Numbered from the stretch's first letter, positions 1-9,035 are shown. The stretch is DNA of 64,000 nucleotides from Cryobacterium sp. Y29 (GCF_002929825.1 NZ_PJJN01000035.1:1-64000), one strand, 5' to 3'. The notes: a model not told the origin generated them from the letters alone. A program made the numbers and translations.

Positions 1-66
1 CCGACAAACCCACCGAGAATGACCGACTCGAACTAGCCGCCTAAACTCCCACTGGCCTCATTCACC
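1..66 (+). mobile_element. Right end of an IS3-family element (partial)
   Basis: Bases 3-44 encode the last 13 residues of an IS3 transposase, ending in LELAA, and the stop. The end that follows nearly matches the right end of the full element at 35057-36601. Both copies continue into a similar terminal stretch around ccttgacaa. The rest of this copy lies outside the window to the left. The downstream gene begins almost at the junction, so its 5' part may have been removed by this insertion. Confidence 0.85.
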
Positions 67-90
67 TTGACAAATTCCGGGGTGAGCCCG

Positions 91-357
91 ATGAACGGCC
101 TGGTCCTTCTCAACGTATGGTTCCCAGACGCCGCCGAATGGGAACGATGTATTGAGGCAATCGGGGAACCCGAAATTGGCGCCGCGGACCTCTCCCCGGG
201 GCTGCTCACGATGAATGCATACGCGGATCGCATTCCACTTGAGGTCGCACGGCGCATCCGCGACGATCTGAAACGGATTGCTGGGACCCCAGCTGATGCG
301 CGCTTTGCCGACTCGTTGCTCCGGGAAAGGGCGTTCAAGGAGACGCGGCTCTCCTGA
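91..357 (+). CDS. Hypothetical protein, possibly truncated by IS3
   Basis: An 88-residue protein if the ATG at 91 is used. A TTG at 67 lies inside the IS3 end and is less likely. The family is not recognised. It is acidic, with a hydrophobic N-terminal strand (MNGLVLLNVWF) followed by helices rich in Arg and Asp. Its stop overlaps the upstream reach of the next open frame, so the two genes may be translationally coupled. Because the start sits about 25 bases from an IS3 end, the original N-terminus may have been lost. A small partner or immunity-type protein is possible but unsupported. Confidence 0.4.
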   Translation: MNGLVLLNVWFPDAAEWERCIEAIGEPEIGAADLSPGLLTMNAYADRIPLEVARRIRDDLKRIAGTPADARFADSLLRERAFKETRLS

Positions 358-404
358 TTGCCTCACTATATCCAGACGAATTTGACGAAACGAGCCTCTT
401 TGAG

Positions 405-773
405 TTGCTTGCTGGCTCAAGCGAGCAGGTTGTTGCTGCGGTCGGCATCATGATCGATCAGGGTGACGAGACAGTGCTCGCTACGCTCCTTGTCTTGGGG
501 CATGGCGAGAACTCCAAGGTAAGAGACTCTGTCGCAACGGGTCTAGTGAAATGGATAGCTCAAGGGAAGAGCGATCCACGAGTATTCAATTTGTTGGGGA
601 GCATGCTCCAGAGACCCGGAATTCGTTTGGCTGCTCGAGTGGCGGGAGTCCTAGTTCATCTGGGGCCCTCCGGTGGAACTGAGCAGCTCCTGATAAAACT
701 CGAGCATCATCGATCATCACTCGTGCGTGAACTTGTACACTCCACAAGAGCTAAGTGGGCGGAGCAGTTTTGA
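405..773 (+). CDS. HEAT-repeat-like hypothetical protein
   Basis: The 122 residues form alternating short helices with repeated VRDSVATGLVKW, RLAARVAGVLVHL and LVRELVHSTRAKW segments, typical of HEAT/ARM-like alpha-solenoids. The open frame continues upstream to overlap the previous stop around 355 with good coding character (LYPDEFDETSLFELL), but no ATG, GTG or TTG is available there. The true start may therefore be CTG or ATT near 354-357, or the gene is 5'-damaged. The TTG at 405 is the first conventional start. Small HEAT proteins next to small acidic partners sometimes act as immunity proteins, but nothing here proves that. Confidence 0.5.
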   Translation: MLAGSSEQVVAAVGIMIDQGDETVLATLLVLGHGENSKVRDSVATGLVKWIAQGKSDPRVFNLLGSMLQRPGIRLAARVAGVLVHLGPSGGTEQLLIKLEHHRSSLVRELVHSTRAKWAEQF

Positions 774-1101
774 TGCACGAAAATACTGTTCGCTTAGTTG
801 ACAGACTGCTTTTGGTCGCCAGACCCTCGAAGGGTTAGACCTAGTTAGTCCCTGTAGCGTGAGGGGGGCTCGCGGAGGAAACAACGAATCTGGGAAGACA
901 TAGTTGAACCGAAGACGAGAAAGTCTATGTTCGATCGGCTCGGAGTCGGGGGCGTCGTACTTTTCCGGCATCGTCACGCAAGGGATGGGACGCCCACTCA
1001 GGGACAATATATTCGCACCGCTCTGTTCAAGTTCCCGTGACGCAGAAGCGTCCATGGAATCCATTTGAGGGTCGCGGCGCACCTTCGTAACGAAGGTAGA
1101 G
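774..1101. other. Non-coding region upstream of relaxase; candidate oriT
   Basis: No convincing gene is present. Two short perfect inverted repeats are visible: ACCCT-CGA-AGGGT at 823-835 and ACCTTCG-TAA-CGAAGGT at 1081-1097, the second directly before the relaxase start. MobF relaxases commonly nick at an origin of transfer close to their own gene, next to inverted repeats. The placement fits an oriT, but no nic site can be assigned from sequence alone. The repeats could also be operators for relaxase autoregulation. Confidence 0.35.
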
Positions 1102-4100
1102 GTGCGCGCGGTGACGGTATCGATGCGGGTGATGAGTGCCGGGGACGGGTACAAATACCTGCTGCGCACGGTAGCCGCTGGTGACGGCAAACGCCTGCTG
1201 TCTACCCCACTCACTCGGTACTACACCGAGGAAGGCACGCCGCCAGGCCGGTGGATGGGCGGTGGCCTGCCCGGCCTCGGTGAGGGTTTCATCGTTGAAG
1301 GCGATGTCGTCACCGAGGCACAGTTGCAACTGCTAATCGGGTTGGGCCGCGATCCGGTCACCGGCGAGCCCCTCGGTCGCGCCTACCCGGTCTATCGCAC
1401 CGCCGCCGCGCACGCCCTGGACGGGCCACGCGACGACGGTGGCGGACCTGCCGAGCGGGCCGCGGCATCCGCTGTGGAAGAGCCCGACGAGAAGCGGCGT
1501 CGCGCCGTCGCTGGCTATGACTTCACGTTTTCGATTCCGAAGTCGGCGAGCATCCTTTGGGGTGTGGGGGATGCGGCTACGCAGGAGCGTATCGCGGCGG
1601 CGCACCATGCGGCGGTTGCCGAGGTGCTGGCGTACATGGAGCGCGAGGTGGCGGCGACGCGCACGGGCACGACGGCGCAGGGCGGTGCCGTGGCGCAGGT
1701 CGGTGTGACCGGGCTGATCGCGACGGCGTTCGATCATTTCGACAGCCGGGCCGGCGACCCGCACCTGCACACGCACGTTGTGATCAGCAACAAGGTGCAG
1801 ACCGTGCTCGACGACAAATGGCGCTCGCTCGACGGCCGGCCGATGCACGAGGCCGTGGTGGCGCTCTCCGAACTGCACGAGACTCTGTTTGCCGACGAGC
1901 TCACCCGATCGCTCGGCGTGCAGTGGCAGCAGCGGGAGCGGGGGCGAGACCGCCACCCCGCGTGGGCTCTGACGGGCGTCCCTGAGGTGCTCGTTGCGGA
2001 ATTCTCGACGCGGGCCCGGCACATCGATGTTGAGACCGACCGGCTGATCGAGGAGTATTTGGTCATTCACGGGCGGCGTCCGACGCCGGTGACGATCATG
2101 AAGCTGCGCGCGCAGGCCACGCTCGCCACCCGGCCGGCGAAGCAGGTGCACTCGCTGTCAGATCTCACGGCGGAGTGGCGGGACCGCGCTGCACGCGTGC
2201 TCGCGGACGACGTGTTGCCGGTCGCCGTGTCGTCACCGGTGTTGCTGCGGGCGGAGGACCTGCCGCGCGAGGCTGTGGATGCGCTCGGGGTGAGTGTGAT
2301 GACGGCCGTCAGCGAGAAGCGCGCCACCTGGCGACACTGGAATCTCACGGCCGAGGCCGCGCGCCAAACGATGACGTATCGGTTCGCATCGGCCTCCGAT
2401 CGGGAAGCGGTCGTCGGGCTCATAGTGGATGCTGCCGAGCGCGCGTCCCTGCGCCTCACCCCGCCAGAGCTCGCCGTGAGCCCTGCGGAGTTTCAGCGGG
2501 ATGACGGGACGTCGGTGTTTCGACCGAAGCACTCGGTTGTGTTCACATCGACTGAGCTGCTCGACGCCGAGACTCGGTTGCTGGAGCGCGCCGCTCTTCT
2601 GACCGCACCATGTGTGACGCTCGGTTCGGCTGTGCATTCTCGGCTGTCGGGTGGCGGGCGGCTCGCCGAGGACCAGCTCGCGGCGCTTTCTTCGATCGCC
2701 GGGTCGGGCCGCGTGATCGATGTTCTGGTGGGGCCGGCCGGCGCGGGCAAAACGACGGCGATGAAGGCGCTTCGGCGGGCGTGGGAATCTGCGCACGGAG
2801 CGGGCTCGGTCGTCGGGCTGGCACCGTCGGCCGCTGCCGCGACGGTGCTGGCCACGGACCTTGGCATTGCCACGGAGAATTTGGCGAAGTGGTGGCAGAC
2901 CCATCTTGACCAGGGTTCGTCGTTTCGGGCCGGTCAGCTCGTGATCATCGACGAGGCATCCTTGGCGGGCACCATGCCACTGGATCGGGTCACTGCTCTG
3001 GCTGTGGATGCGGGTGCGAAGGTGCTGCTGGTCGGTGACTACGCGCAGCTGCAGTCGGTCGATGCGGGCGGTGCGTTCTCGCTGCTCGTGCACGATCGAG
3101 CGGATGCACCCGAACTCATCGACGTGCACCGTTTCGTGCACGAATGGGAAAAGACGGCATCCCTCGGACTGCGCCAGGGTAACGCCAACTCGATCGACCT
3201 GTATGCCGCGCACGACCGCCTGCGCGATGGCAGCACCGAGGCCATGGCGGATGCTGCCTACGAGGCGTGGCGCGCCGACATCCGCTCGGAAAAGTCGACC
3301 GTGCTGATCAGCGACTCGAACGAGGCCGTCGCGGCGCTAAACGTGCGCGCTCGCACCGAGCTGATTCTGGAGGGTCGTGTCGACGCGCTGCACGAAGTCG
3401 CCCTGCACGACGGAACCCGCGCCGCCGTCGGTGACACGGTCATCACCCGCCGGAACGATCGGCGGCTGTATGCGTCGCGCAGCTGGGTGCGCAACGGCGA
3501 TCGGTGGAATGTGATCGGCGTGCATCGGAACGGTTCGGTCGAAGTACGACGGCAAGGACGCCGGTGGGGGAGCACGGTGCTGCTGCCCGCGTCGTACGTC
3601 GCTCAGCACGTCGAGCTGGGCTACGCGGTCACCTCGCACCGGGCGCAGGGGATCACGACCGACACCGCGCACGTCGTCGTCGCGCCGAGCATGCCGCGCG
3701 AGAACCTGTACGTGGCGATGACGCGGGGTCGCGAGGCGAACACCGCCTATGTCGCTATTGATCGGCCCGATGTTGCTCACGTGGGGCCGCGGCCGGGTGA
3801 CGCTGCGGACGCGACGGCGCGCAGCATCCTCTGTGGCATTTTGCATCACGTCGGCGCCGAACTGTCCGCCCACGAGACGCTGACGGCCGAGCAGGACACC
3901 TGGGGATCGGTGGCGCAACTCGCGGCGGAATACGAGACCCTCGCGGCGGCCGCGCAGCACGACCGGTGGGTGGCGGTGGTGCGCGCGAGCGGTCTCTCGC
4001 CGGGTCAGGCTGAGATGGTGGTTGCGTCGGATGCCTTCGGGCCGTTGACCGCGGAGTTGCGGCGGGCCGAGGCGCACTTTGTCGACGTTGGGAGCCTGCT

Positions 4101-4629
4101 GCCGCGCGTGGTCGCGGCCCGGGGGTTCGAGGATGCGCAGGACATTGCGGCGGTGCTGCAAGCCAGGGTCGCTGCAGTCGTGTCGCGGGATACGGGCGCA
4201 GGCCGAACCCGCCAAACGCCACGTCTCGTTGCTGGGCTCATCCCGCGTGCGATCGGGCCGATGGATGCTTCGATGCATCGGGCGCTGGTCGAGCGCGCGG
4301 ACCTGATCGAGTCGCGTGCGAGCGCCGTGCTCGATCAGGCGTTGCTCGCGGGGGAGCAGTGGACTCGAGCCCTCGGGACCGCGCCTCGTGGGTCGGCGGC
4401 CGTAGCCTGGCGCCAAAACGGATGCTCCGTCGCGGCCTACCGGGACCGCTATGGCATCGTCGGCGGCCGTCCGCTCGGCGCGGCACCGGAATCGACGGCA
4501 CAGAAGCTCGACGCCGCCTGTGCGCATGCCGCACTTGAAACAGCGCAGCGCGTGGCAGCGAGTTTGACCCACATCGCTCCCCGGTCGCCCCTCGCCGCAG
4601 GATTGACGAGGGAGTTCACCACACGGTGA
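1102..4629 (+). CDS. MobF-family conjugative relaxase/helicase (TraA/TrwC-like)
   Basis: At 1175 residues it has the usual MobF length. The N-terminal relaxase domain (about 1-330) shows the opening MRVMSAGDGYKYLL, a tyrosine pair in TRYYTEEG (residues 39-46) and the metal-binding triad HLHTH at 221-225. The C-terminal half is a RecD-like SF1 helicase with Walker A GPAGAGKT near residue 545, Walker B IIDEAS near 615, and the late motif SHRAQG near 845 followed by YVAMTRGRE. It would nick oriT, stay covalently attached to the strand and unwind it for transfer. GTG at 1102 or 1111 or ATG at 1123 could start it. No coupling protein or type IV secretion genes lie in the window, so this side looks mobilisable or degraded rather than self-transmissible. 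Confidence 0.93.
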   Translation: MRAVTVSMRVMSAGDGYKYLLRTVAAGDGKRLLSTPLTRYYTEEGTPPGRWMGGGLPGLGEGFIVEGDVVTEAQLQLLIGLGRDPVTGEPLGRAYPVYRTAAAHALDGPRDDGGGPAERAAASAVEEPDEKRRRAVAGYDFTFSIPKSASILWGVGDAATQERIAAAHHAAVAEVLAYMEREVAATRTGTTAQGGAVAQVGVTGLIATAFDHFDSRAGDPHLHTHVVISNKVQTVLDDKWRSLDGRPMHEAVVALSELHETLFADELTRSLGVQWQQRERGRDRHPAWALTGVPEVLVAEFSTRARHIDVETDRLIEEYLVIHGRRPTPVTIMKLRAQATLATRPAKQVHSLSDLTAEWRDRAARVLADDVLPVAVSSPVLLRAEDLPREAVDALGVSVMTAVSEKRATWRHWNLTAEAARQTMTYRFASASDREAVVGLIVDAAERASLRLTPPELAVSPAEFQRDDGTSVFRPKHSVVFTSTELLDAETRLLERAALLTAPCVTLGSAVHSRLSGGGRLAEDQLAALSSIAGSGRVIDVLVGPAGAGKTTAMKALRRAWESAHGAGSVVGLAPSAAAATVLATDLGIATENLAKWWQTHLDQGSSFRAGQLVIIDEASLAGTMPLDRVTALAVDAGAKVLLVGDYAQLQSVDAGGAFSLLVHDRADAPELIDVHRFVHEWEKTASLGLRQGNANSIDLYAAHDRLRDGSTEAMADAAYEAWRADIRSEKSTVLISDSNEAVAALNVRARTELILEGRVDALHEVALHDGTRAAVGDTVITRRNDRRLYASRSWVRNGDRWNVIGVHRNGSVEVRRQGRRWGSTVLLPASYVAQHVELGYAVTSHRAQGITTDTAHVVVAPSMPRENLYVAMTRGREANTAYVAIDRPDVAHVGPRPGDAADATARSILCGILHHVGAELSAHETLTAEQDTWGSVAQLAAEYETLAAAAQHDRWVAVVRASGLSPGQAEMVVASDAFGPLTAELRRAEAHFVDVGSLLPRVVAARGFEDAQDIAAVLQARVAAVVSRDTGAGRTRQTPRLVAGLIPRAIGPMDASMHRALVERADLIESRASAVLDQALLAGEQWTRALGTAPRGSAAVAWRQNGCSVAAYRDRYGIVGGRPLGAAPESTAQKLDAACAHAALETAQRVAASLTHIAPRSPLAAGLTREFTTR

Positions 4630-4666
4630 GTCCGAACTGCACGGCGACGACACCGCTTGAGGCACC

Positions 4667-4684
4667 GTACCCGATCTCGGGTAC
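4667..4684. repeat. 18-bp perfect palindrome after the relaxase gene
   Basis: GTACCCGA-TC-TCGGGTAC is a perfect inverted repeat with a 2-base centre, about 40 bases past the relaxase stop. The short centre favours a dimeric DNA-binding site over an RNA hairpin. It lies in the 205-base gap before the next small gene and could be an operator for it. Confidence 0.4.
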
Positions 4685-4834
4685 GAGATCCGCGGAGACT
4701 TGATGCGTCACCCGAATACTTCCCTGATTGCTGGCCGTAACGTGGGCTGCCTGCACTGGGACAATGAACACAACGGAAACGCCCGAGACGCTAGCGTGTG
4801 AGGACTACGACGAAACTTTCTGAAGGAGAAATTA

Positions 4835-5083
4835 ATGGGATTCATGGTCAGTCCGAAAAAGAGCACTATTACCGAAGATGCCAATGAAGCTTGGAATGAA
4901 GGGGCCGCAATATTCTCAGCCCTTCTAAATTATCCGAGCATGAACTCTGGCAACAGCTCGGGGATTGCTGAGTGGACTGGCGAGTTGAGTGCAGTCGTAT
5001 CCATCGGTTGGAAGTTGCAGTCTTGGGCAGTCACCGCTGACAGGCGGGGAAACGTGATTGCTTTTCCGGTCTTTTCCAGGTAG
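4835..5083 (+). CDS. Small hypothetical protein
   Basis: This is an 82-residue protein with a clear Shine-Dalgarno (AAGGAGA) seven bases before its ATG. The family is not recognised. The sequence is soluble, with Trp-containing segments (EAWNEGAAIF, GIAEWTGEL, VSIGWKLQSWAV) and ends in NVIAFPVFSR. There is no signal peptide or membrane segment. Its AT-richer composition compared with the relaxase gene suggests cargo of different origin. The function is unknown. Confidence 0.55.
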   Translation: MGFMVSPKKSTITEDANEAWNEGAAIFSALLNYPSMNSGNSSGIAEWTGELSAVVSIGWKLQSWAVTADRRGNVIAFPVFSR

Positions 5084-5393
5084 TACTTGCATGCTTCACA
5101 CGAACCCAAACCATTGACGTGGCCCTCAAAGAGTGCCTATTGTGTGACGGTTCCACCTTGTGCGAGTAACGATGTACCGCACCATCTAAAGGTGAATCGT
5201 GTTCGGTCACAGGCTGCTTTTGTCACACATCTTGACGGTCTTCCAGTTGAAATGTGCGAGCGCCACTTTCGCCCTCGGGCATCCAGACCTACAGTGTTTC
5301 TAGGCAACCTATTTTACGCGCGGTCGCTCGTTGCGATGGCATGACTTTCAGTCCTTTCAGGTTCTTGTTGCCGAACATCTGAAAGGCCGCGCC
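5084..5393. other. 310-base gap with possible Cys-rich gene debris
   Basis: No intact gene is seen. Frame by frame there are pieces that read like a small metal-binding protein: a CLLCDG segment near 5130 and, in a different frame, LPVEMCERHF near 5240. Read together they resemble a CxxC...CxxH protein broken by frameshifts. This is a weak, visual impression only. Confidence 0.25.
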
Positions 5394-5780
5394 ATGTTCG
5401 AATTCATTTTGGCCGCCACCGCCCGCAGCTACTCTTTCTTGCGCCGGTTCATGCCGACCGCCGTTGTGATCGACGCGATCAACACGCGGCGCGGGCTGAA
5501 GTGGGGCGTGCCGGCGATGCTGCTCGCAGTTCCGTATGCGCTTGCAGCTATCTATTGCCGATCGCGGGTCGACGCCGGTGGGCCAGGTTGGCTGAACCTG
5601 CTCGTGATCTTGTGTCTCTGGAACACCCTTAAGTTTCTTTTGATCGGGCCCATCAGCCTGCTGAAGTTGATCGCGGTGCACGTTCGTGAAGCCGTGGCCC
5701 GCCGTCGCATGACGCGGGCGCTGCTCGCCGACGGCGTCGAGTACTTCGACGGGCCGACGCTCGTGTCGGGGTGCGGCTGA
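5394..5780 (+). CDS. Small membrane protein of the mobile element
   Basis: The 128-residue protein starts at the ATG at 5394, preceded by GAAAGG. Two hydrophobic stretches are visible, around residues 36-55 (WGVPAMLLAVPYALAAIY) and 65-90 (LNLLVILCLWNTLKFLLIG). They are followed by a basic amphipathic helix (AVARRRMTRALLADG) and a short C-tail. The N-terminus is basic. The family is unnamed. Its position beside the relaxase gene suggests a role in transfer or element maintenance at the membrane, which is an inference from context only. Confidence 0.6.
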   Translation: MFEFILAATARSYSFLRRFMPTAVVIDAINTRRGLKWGVPAMLLAVPYALAAIYCRSRVDAGGPGWLNLLVILCLWNTLKFLLIGPISLLKLIAVHVREAVARRRMTRALLADGVEYFDGPTLVSGCG

Positions 5781-5855
5781 CGGCAAGTCTCGGCCTGCGT
5801 ACCTCCTGGTAGCGGCATGATTGGCTCACACAGGGCCGCAACAGGAGGTTTCAGT

Positions 5856-6122
5856 ATGACGATCCCGCAGGAGCAGTTCGACGACCTGCTCAGCCGCACC
5901 GCCTTGGCTGCTTTGTTCTACTATCCGGAGGTCGCTGTCGACGATGACGGCCGTAACCTGCAGAATGACATCGTGTACTGCTTGGAGCCCGTCGCCGGGA
6001 TCGGAGACGAGGATGCCGAGCGGCTCGGTGTCGTGGTCGGGCGTGTGATCACAAATCCGACGGCGCATCGCTCTGAACTGCTTGCTTTAGTCATCGAGCT
6101 GGCCCCGCCGCCAGCCGAGTAG
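5856..6122 (+). CDS. Small acidic hypothetical protein
   Basis: An 88-residue protein starting at the ATG at 5856, with an excellent Shine-Dalgarno (AGGAGG at 5841-5846). It is strongly acidic and mostly helical (DDLLSRTALAALFYY, GIGDEDAERLGVVVGRVI), with no signal peptide. It ends eight bases before the next gene, which runs in the same direction, so the two are probably co-transcribed. The family is not recognised. Acidic partner proteins often bind very basic ones, and the next gene encodes just such a protein, but a direct interaction is speculation. Confidence 0.6.
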   Translation: MTIPQEQFDDLLSRTALAALFYYPEVAVDDDGRNLQNDIVYCLEPVAGIGDEDAERLGVVVGRVITNPTAHRSELLALVIELAPPPAE

Positions 6123-6130
6123 ACGCGATC

Positions 6131-7357
6131 ATGAACGACCCATCTGAAGAAGCCGCCGCGGCGCGGAAGGCGCTGGCGGAGCATCCGTCTGTTGATGAAG
6201 AGGCCGAGAAGCGGCGCCAGTACGTGGCGGCGAACCGCGACCGGATCCGCGAGCTGAATCGGCTCTGGCGTTCGCAACATCTTGACCGAGCCCGGGAGCT
6301 GAATCGGGACTCGATGCGTCGGGCCGCGGCTCGCCGGCATCGTGAGGCGGAGGTGCGGGCGCGGGGGAGGGAGCGTGCGAAGCGCTGGCGGGAGGAGCAT
6401 CCGGAGCGCAAGCGTGAGTATCAGCAGCAGTGGGTGGCGGAGAATCGCGAGAAGGTACGCGAGTATTACAACCGCTACTACGAGGCCCGTCGCGCCGAGG
6501 TCAATGCCCGGGCTGCGGCCATGCGGGATGCTGACCCCGAGCGTACCAAGCAGATCACCCGGCAGTGGGCCGAGCGCAACAAGGAACGCCGGGCCGAGCT
6601 GCAGCGCAACCGGCGCAGTGATCCGGAGGTCTACCAGTCAGAGCTGGAGGCCAACGCGGCAGCGAGACGACTGAAGCGCAGCCTGAGCCGGGCCGGGCTC
6701 CCGCCGAAACTTCTACACGCGGCGACTGCGGCTGAGCGCCGGGCCAACGAGCGCGAGGCCGACGCGTATTTCAATGACCCGTCGCGGCCCGAACACCTGC
6801 GCCAGTTCACGGTGTTCGCTGAATCCTTGACCGAGCACATGCTGAAGAATGGTGCCCGCATGCGCGAGTTCGCCGAGGCCTACGTGTCGTCACGGGCGCG
6901 CGTTGGGCTTCCACCGGTGTCGGTGGAGGACGTCGTGTACGCCCGAGCCGTCGAGGTAGTTGCAGAGCGGATGCGCCGGGTCGACCTCCTGACGGGTCGC
7001 GACGTCGCAGCGGCAGTGCGCAGTACGAAAGCTGAGGTGCGGCGGGAAGAGCGGCATCAGCAGATGGATGAGCTTATGAAGGCCATCTTGGTGCGTTTGC
7101 ACCAAGACAATGGGCGGTTGAACGCCAAGGCAGAGATGGAGAATCGAGCGCGGGCACATCGGGGGATGCCGCGGGTGCCGGCCGAGTCGTTGGTGGTGCA
7201 GCTCGCGCTGCAGGACGTCATCGAACGCGTGCCCACGAGCAGGTTGACCAAAGCGGATGCTCGGACCGCCGTCCGCATCGCGGGCCTCCACATCGCGGCC
7301 TCGCTCGAATCTCACGACGTGGTAGACCAATCGGTTCATCGACGGGCGCTCTCGTAG
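6131..7357 (+). CDS. Large Arg/Glu-rich repeat (coiled-coil) protein
   Basis: This 408-residue protein has residues 25-190 made of about seven imperfect units of roughly 18-20 residues. Each is built around R-W/Y-x-x-x-N/H and Glu/Arg-rich helix (for example KRWREEHPERKREYQQQW and EYYNRYYEARRAEV). The C-terminal half (about 215-400) is globular and helical, without recognisable motifs. Such repeats suggest long basic helices able to bind nucleic acid or act as a spacer. It follows the small acidic gene after eight bases. Relaxase-linked genes of this style occur in actinobacterial mobile elements, but no function is established here. Confidence 0.65.
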   Translation: MNDPSEEAAAARKALAEHPSVDEEAEKRRQYVAANRDRIRELNRLWRSQHLDRARELNRDSMRRAAARRHREAEVRARGRERAKRWREEHPERKREYQQQWVAENREKVREYYNRYYEARRAEVNARAAAMRDADPERTKQITRQWAERNKERRAELQRNRRSDPEVYQSELEANAAARRLKRSLSRAGLPPKLLHAATAAERRANEREADAYFNDPSRPEHLRQFTVFAESLTEHMLKNGARMREFAEAYVSSRARVGLPPVSVEDVVYARAVEVVAERMRRVDLLTGRDVAAAVRSTKAEVRREERHQQMDELMKAILVRLHQDNGRLNAKAEMENRARAHRGMPRVPAESLVVQLALQDVIERVPTSRLTKADARTAVRIAGLHIAASLESHDVVDQSVHRRALS

Positions 7358-7643
7358 TCGATGGCGACGAAAGGACCGAGCAAACCTGGCTCTTCCGAAT
7401 GCCGGTGCTGGACTAGGCAGGAACCACACTAGGCGACTGATTGACCTCGTGAGGCGTCCATGCGCTCTGGGCTCCCAATGACCGACCTCTGATGCGTTGC
7501 CCCTTGCGTTCACGGCGCTCGCTCGGCCGTGAACAGATACGCAATCATGGGTAGGCTCGATGAGGTGCGTTTGCAGAACTTGTTGATGTGCCGCTCGACG
7601 GGCAATGTCCCGTTGCGCTCGGCTTGAACGTGAAGGAAACATC

Positions 7644-8105
7644 GTGTCTGATCACGCAAGAATCAAGGGGCACACCGTGACCCGCACCGTGCACATCGAA
7701 GCCTCACGTGGGCAAGTCTGGAAGGCGCTGACCGACCCCGAGGTGATGGTCAAGTGGTTTGGCGACGGTGTGAGGTTCGCCGCGCTCGAGCCCGGCGCAA
7801 CTGGCAGCATCGACTGGGATGACTACGGCAGCTTCCCGATCGAAATCACCGAGGTCGTGCCCGACGGCTCGTTCGGATTCCGTTGGTCGGGAATCCCCGC
7901 CGAACAGCTAGACGAGTACTCGACGCACGTGCGCTTCACCATCGCCGATGCTGGTTCCGGGACGGATGTCACGGTGATCGAATCGGGCTTCGACACACTC
8001 CCCGGCGGAACCCGCTACCGTCGCGAACGTCTCGAGCAGAACCGAGAGGGCTGGGACGTCGAACTCGACGAGCTCGCGACCCTATTTGAGGGTGACACGG
8101 AGTAG
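7644..8105 (+). CDS. SRPBCC / AHSA1-like domain protein
   Basis: A 153-residue protein beginning at the GTG at 7644, behind GAAGGAAAC. Residues 9-150 form the START/Bet v1-like fold of the AHSA1 group: TRTVHIEASRGQVWKALTD, then MVKWFGDGV, FPIEITEVVPDGSFGFRW and a C-terminal helix containing GWDVELDELATLF. Proteins of this family bind hydrophobic ligands. In actinobacteria they often sit next to an ArsR-type regulator, which is not seen here. Just after the stop a short stretch again reads SLDELATLLGR, like a decayed copy of its own C-terminus. Confidence 0.85.
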   Translation: MSDHARIKGHTVTRTVHIEASRGQVWKALTDPEVMVKWFGDGVRFAALEPGATGSIDWDDYGSFPIEITEVVPDGSFGFRWSGIPAEQLDEYSTHVRFTIADAGSGTDVTVIESGFDTLPGGTRYRRERLEQNREGWDVELDELATLFEGDTE

Positions 8106-8668
8106 TTCACGATTACGGGGGAGTCGCTCGACGAGTTGGCCACGTTGCTCGGCCGGTAGAGGACTATTTGGTGGAGCGCAGGAGATGTGCAAGAGAGCGA
8201 CCAAAGTCTGCTCAGGGATTCCGCCGCCCGTGAGTTCTAGGAACAGCCCGCTGTTTTTTTACCCTCGATCAGAAGATTTGTTACGCCCATGTTGGACGGC
8301 CCCCACCCTCAAATACCCAGCCGGTGACCGACTAGGCTGCCTTGCCGGGGTCACGTCCCGCGTCGTGCCGCTGTGCTTGAGCCAGCGGATTGCCTGCTGG
8401 GTCAGAGAAGACGCGTTCGTCAAATTCTTTGTGACTCGTTTGTGATCGAATTGCTCGTCGGACGGCCAGAATCTGGGAAGCTGCTAGGCACGTTCTATTC
8501 ATGCTGGGCGCTGCGGTTGCGGCCGCTAGTTTCGCACACCGCGCTCGGGTCAGTCGGGCGGTGAGTTGCCCAATTCGCGGCTTAGGCTGGACGAACAGAC
8601 TCGAACGGTGCTGAGGTAGACCGCCGGAGTGCGTCGGGGCTTGGAATCGTTATTCTGAGGAGATTCTT
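8106..8668. other. 563-base region without a supported gene
   Basis: Apart from the SLDELATLLGR-like echo of the preceding gene at about 8106-8160, nothing recognisable is present in either strand. The frames are broken frequently and no ribosome-binding site precedes a plausible start until 8657. Confidence 0.5.
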
Positions 8669-8975
8669 GTGATCACGACAAATAGAGAGGCGGCGCGAGC
8701 CCGTGCAGCACTCGAGTTTCTCATCCGCTGCTGAGCCATTGCCTCGGCCGGTGCTCTGGGCCAAGGTCGTTGAAAAGTTTCCACTGGACGAGTCCGAGAA
8801 TGACATCTACGAGAGCGGGACGTCTCGCGGCTTGACGACTTGGGCTTTCACGACTGCCGAATTTGTCAAGGCGGGGTGGCTGCAGGCTTTCCGTCTTGTA
8901 ACCCATGGTTACAAGTCGGTGACGCCACCCGGCCAGGCGCCCCGATTTTGCCCAATTCGACCAGAGTGTCTGTAA
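8669..8975 (+). pseudogene. Frameshifted remnant with Mrr_N-like winged helix
   Basis: GAGGAG at 8657-8662 is followed by GTG at 8669 and a good opening (MITTNREAARARAALEFL) that stops at 8732. A second frame continues with LWAKVVEKFPLDESEND and then TTWAFTTAEFVKAGWL. The order of a short helix, a hydrophobic WxxV helix and the ending W-x(9)-VKAGWL resembles the Mrr N-terminal winged helix that precedes restriction endonuclease or McrB-type domains. The catalytic part is absent. The fragment therefore suggests a former type IV restriction gene, interrupted by a frameshift and then truncated. Confidence 0.4.
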
Positions 8976-9035
8976 ACGACAGAACTCATCGAGTGCGCCG
9001 ACTCGGCGGCCAGCTCGTGTGGTCGCGCAGTGCGG

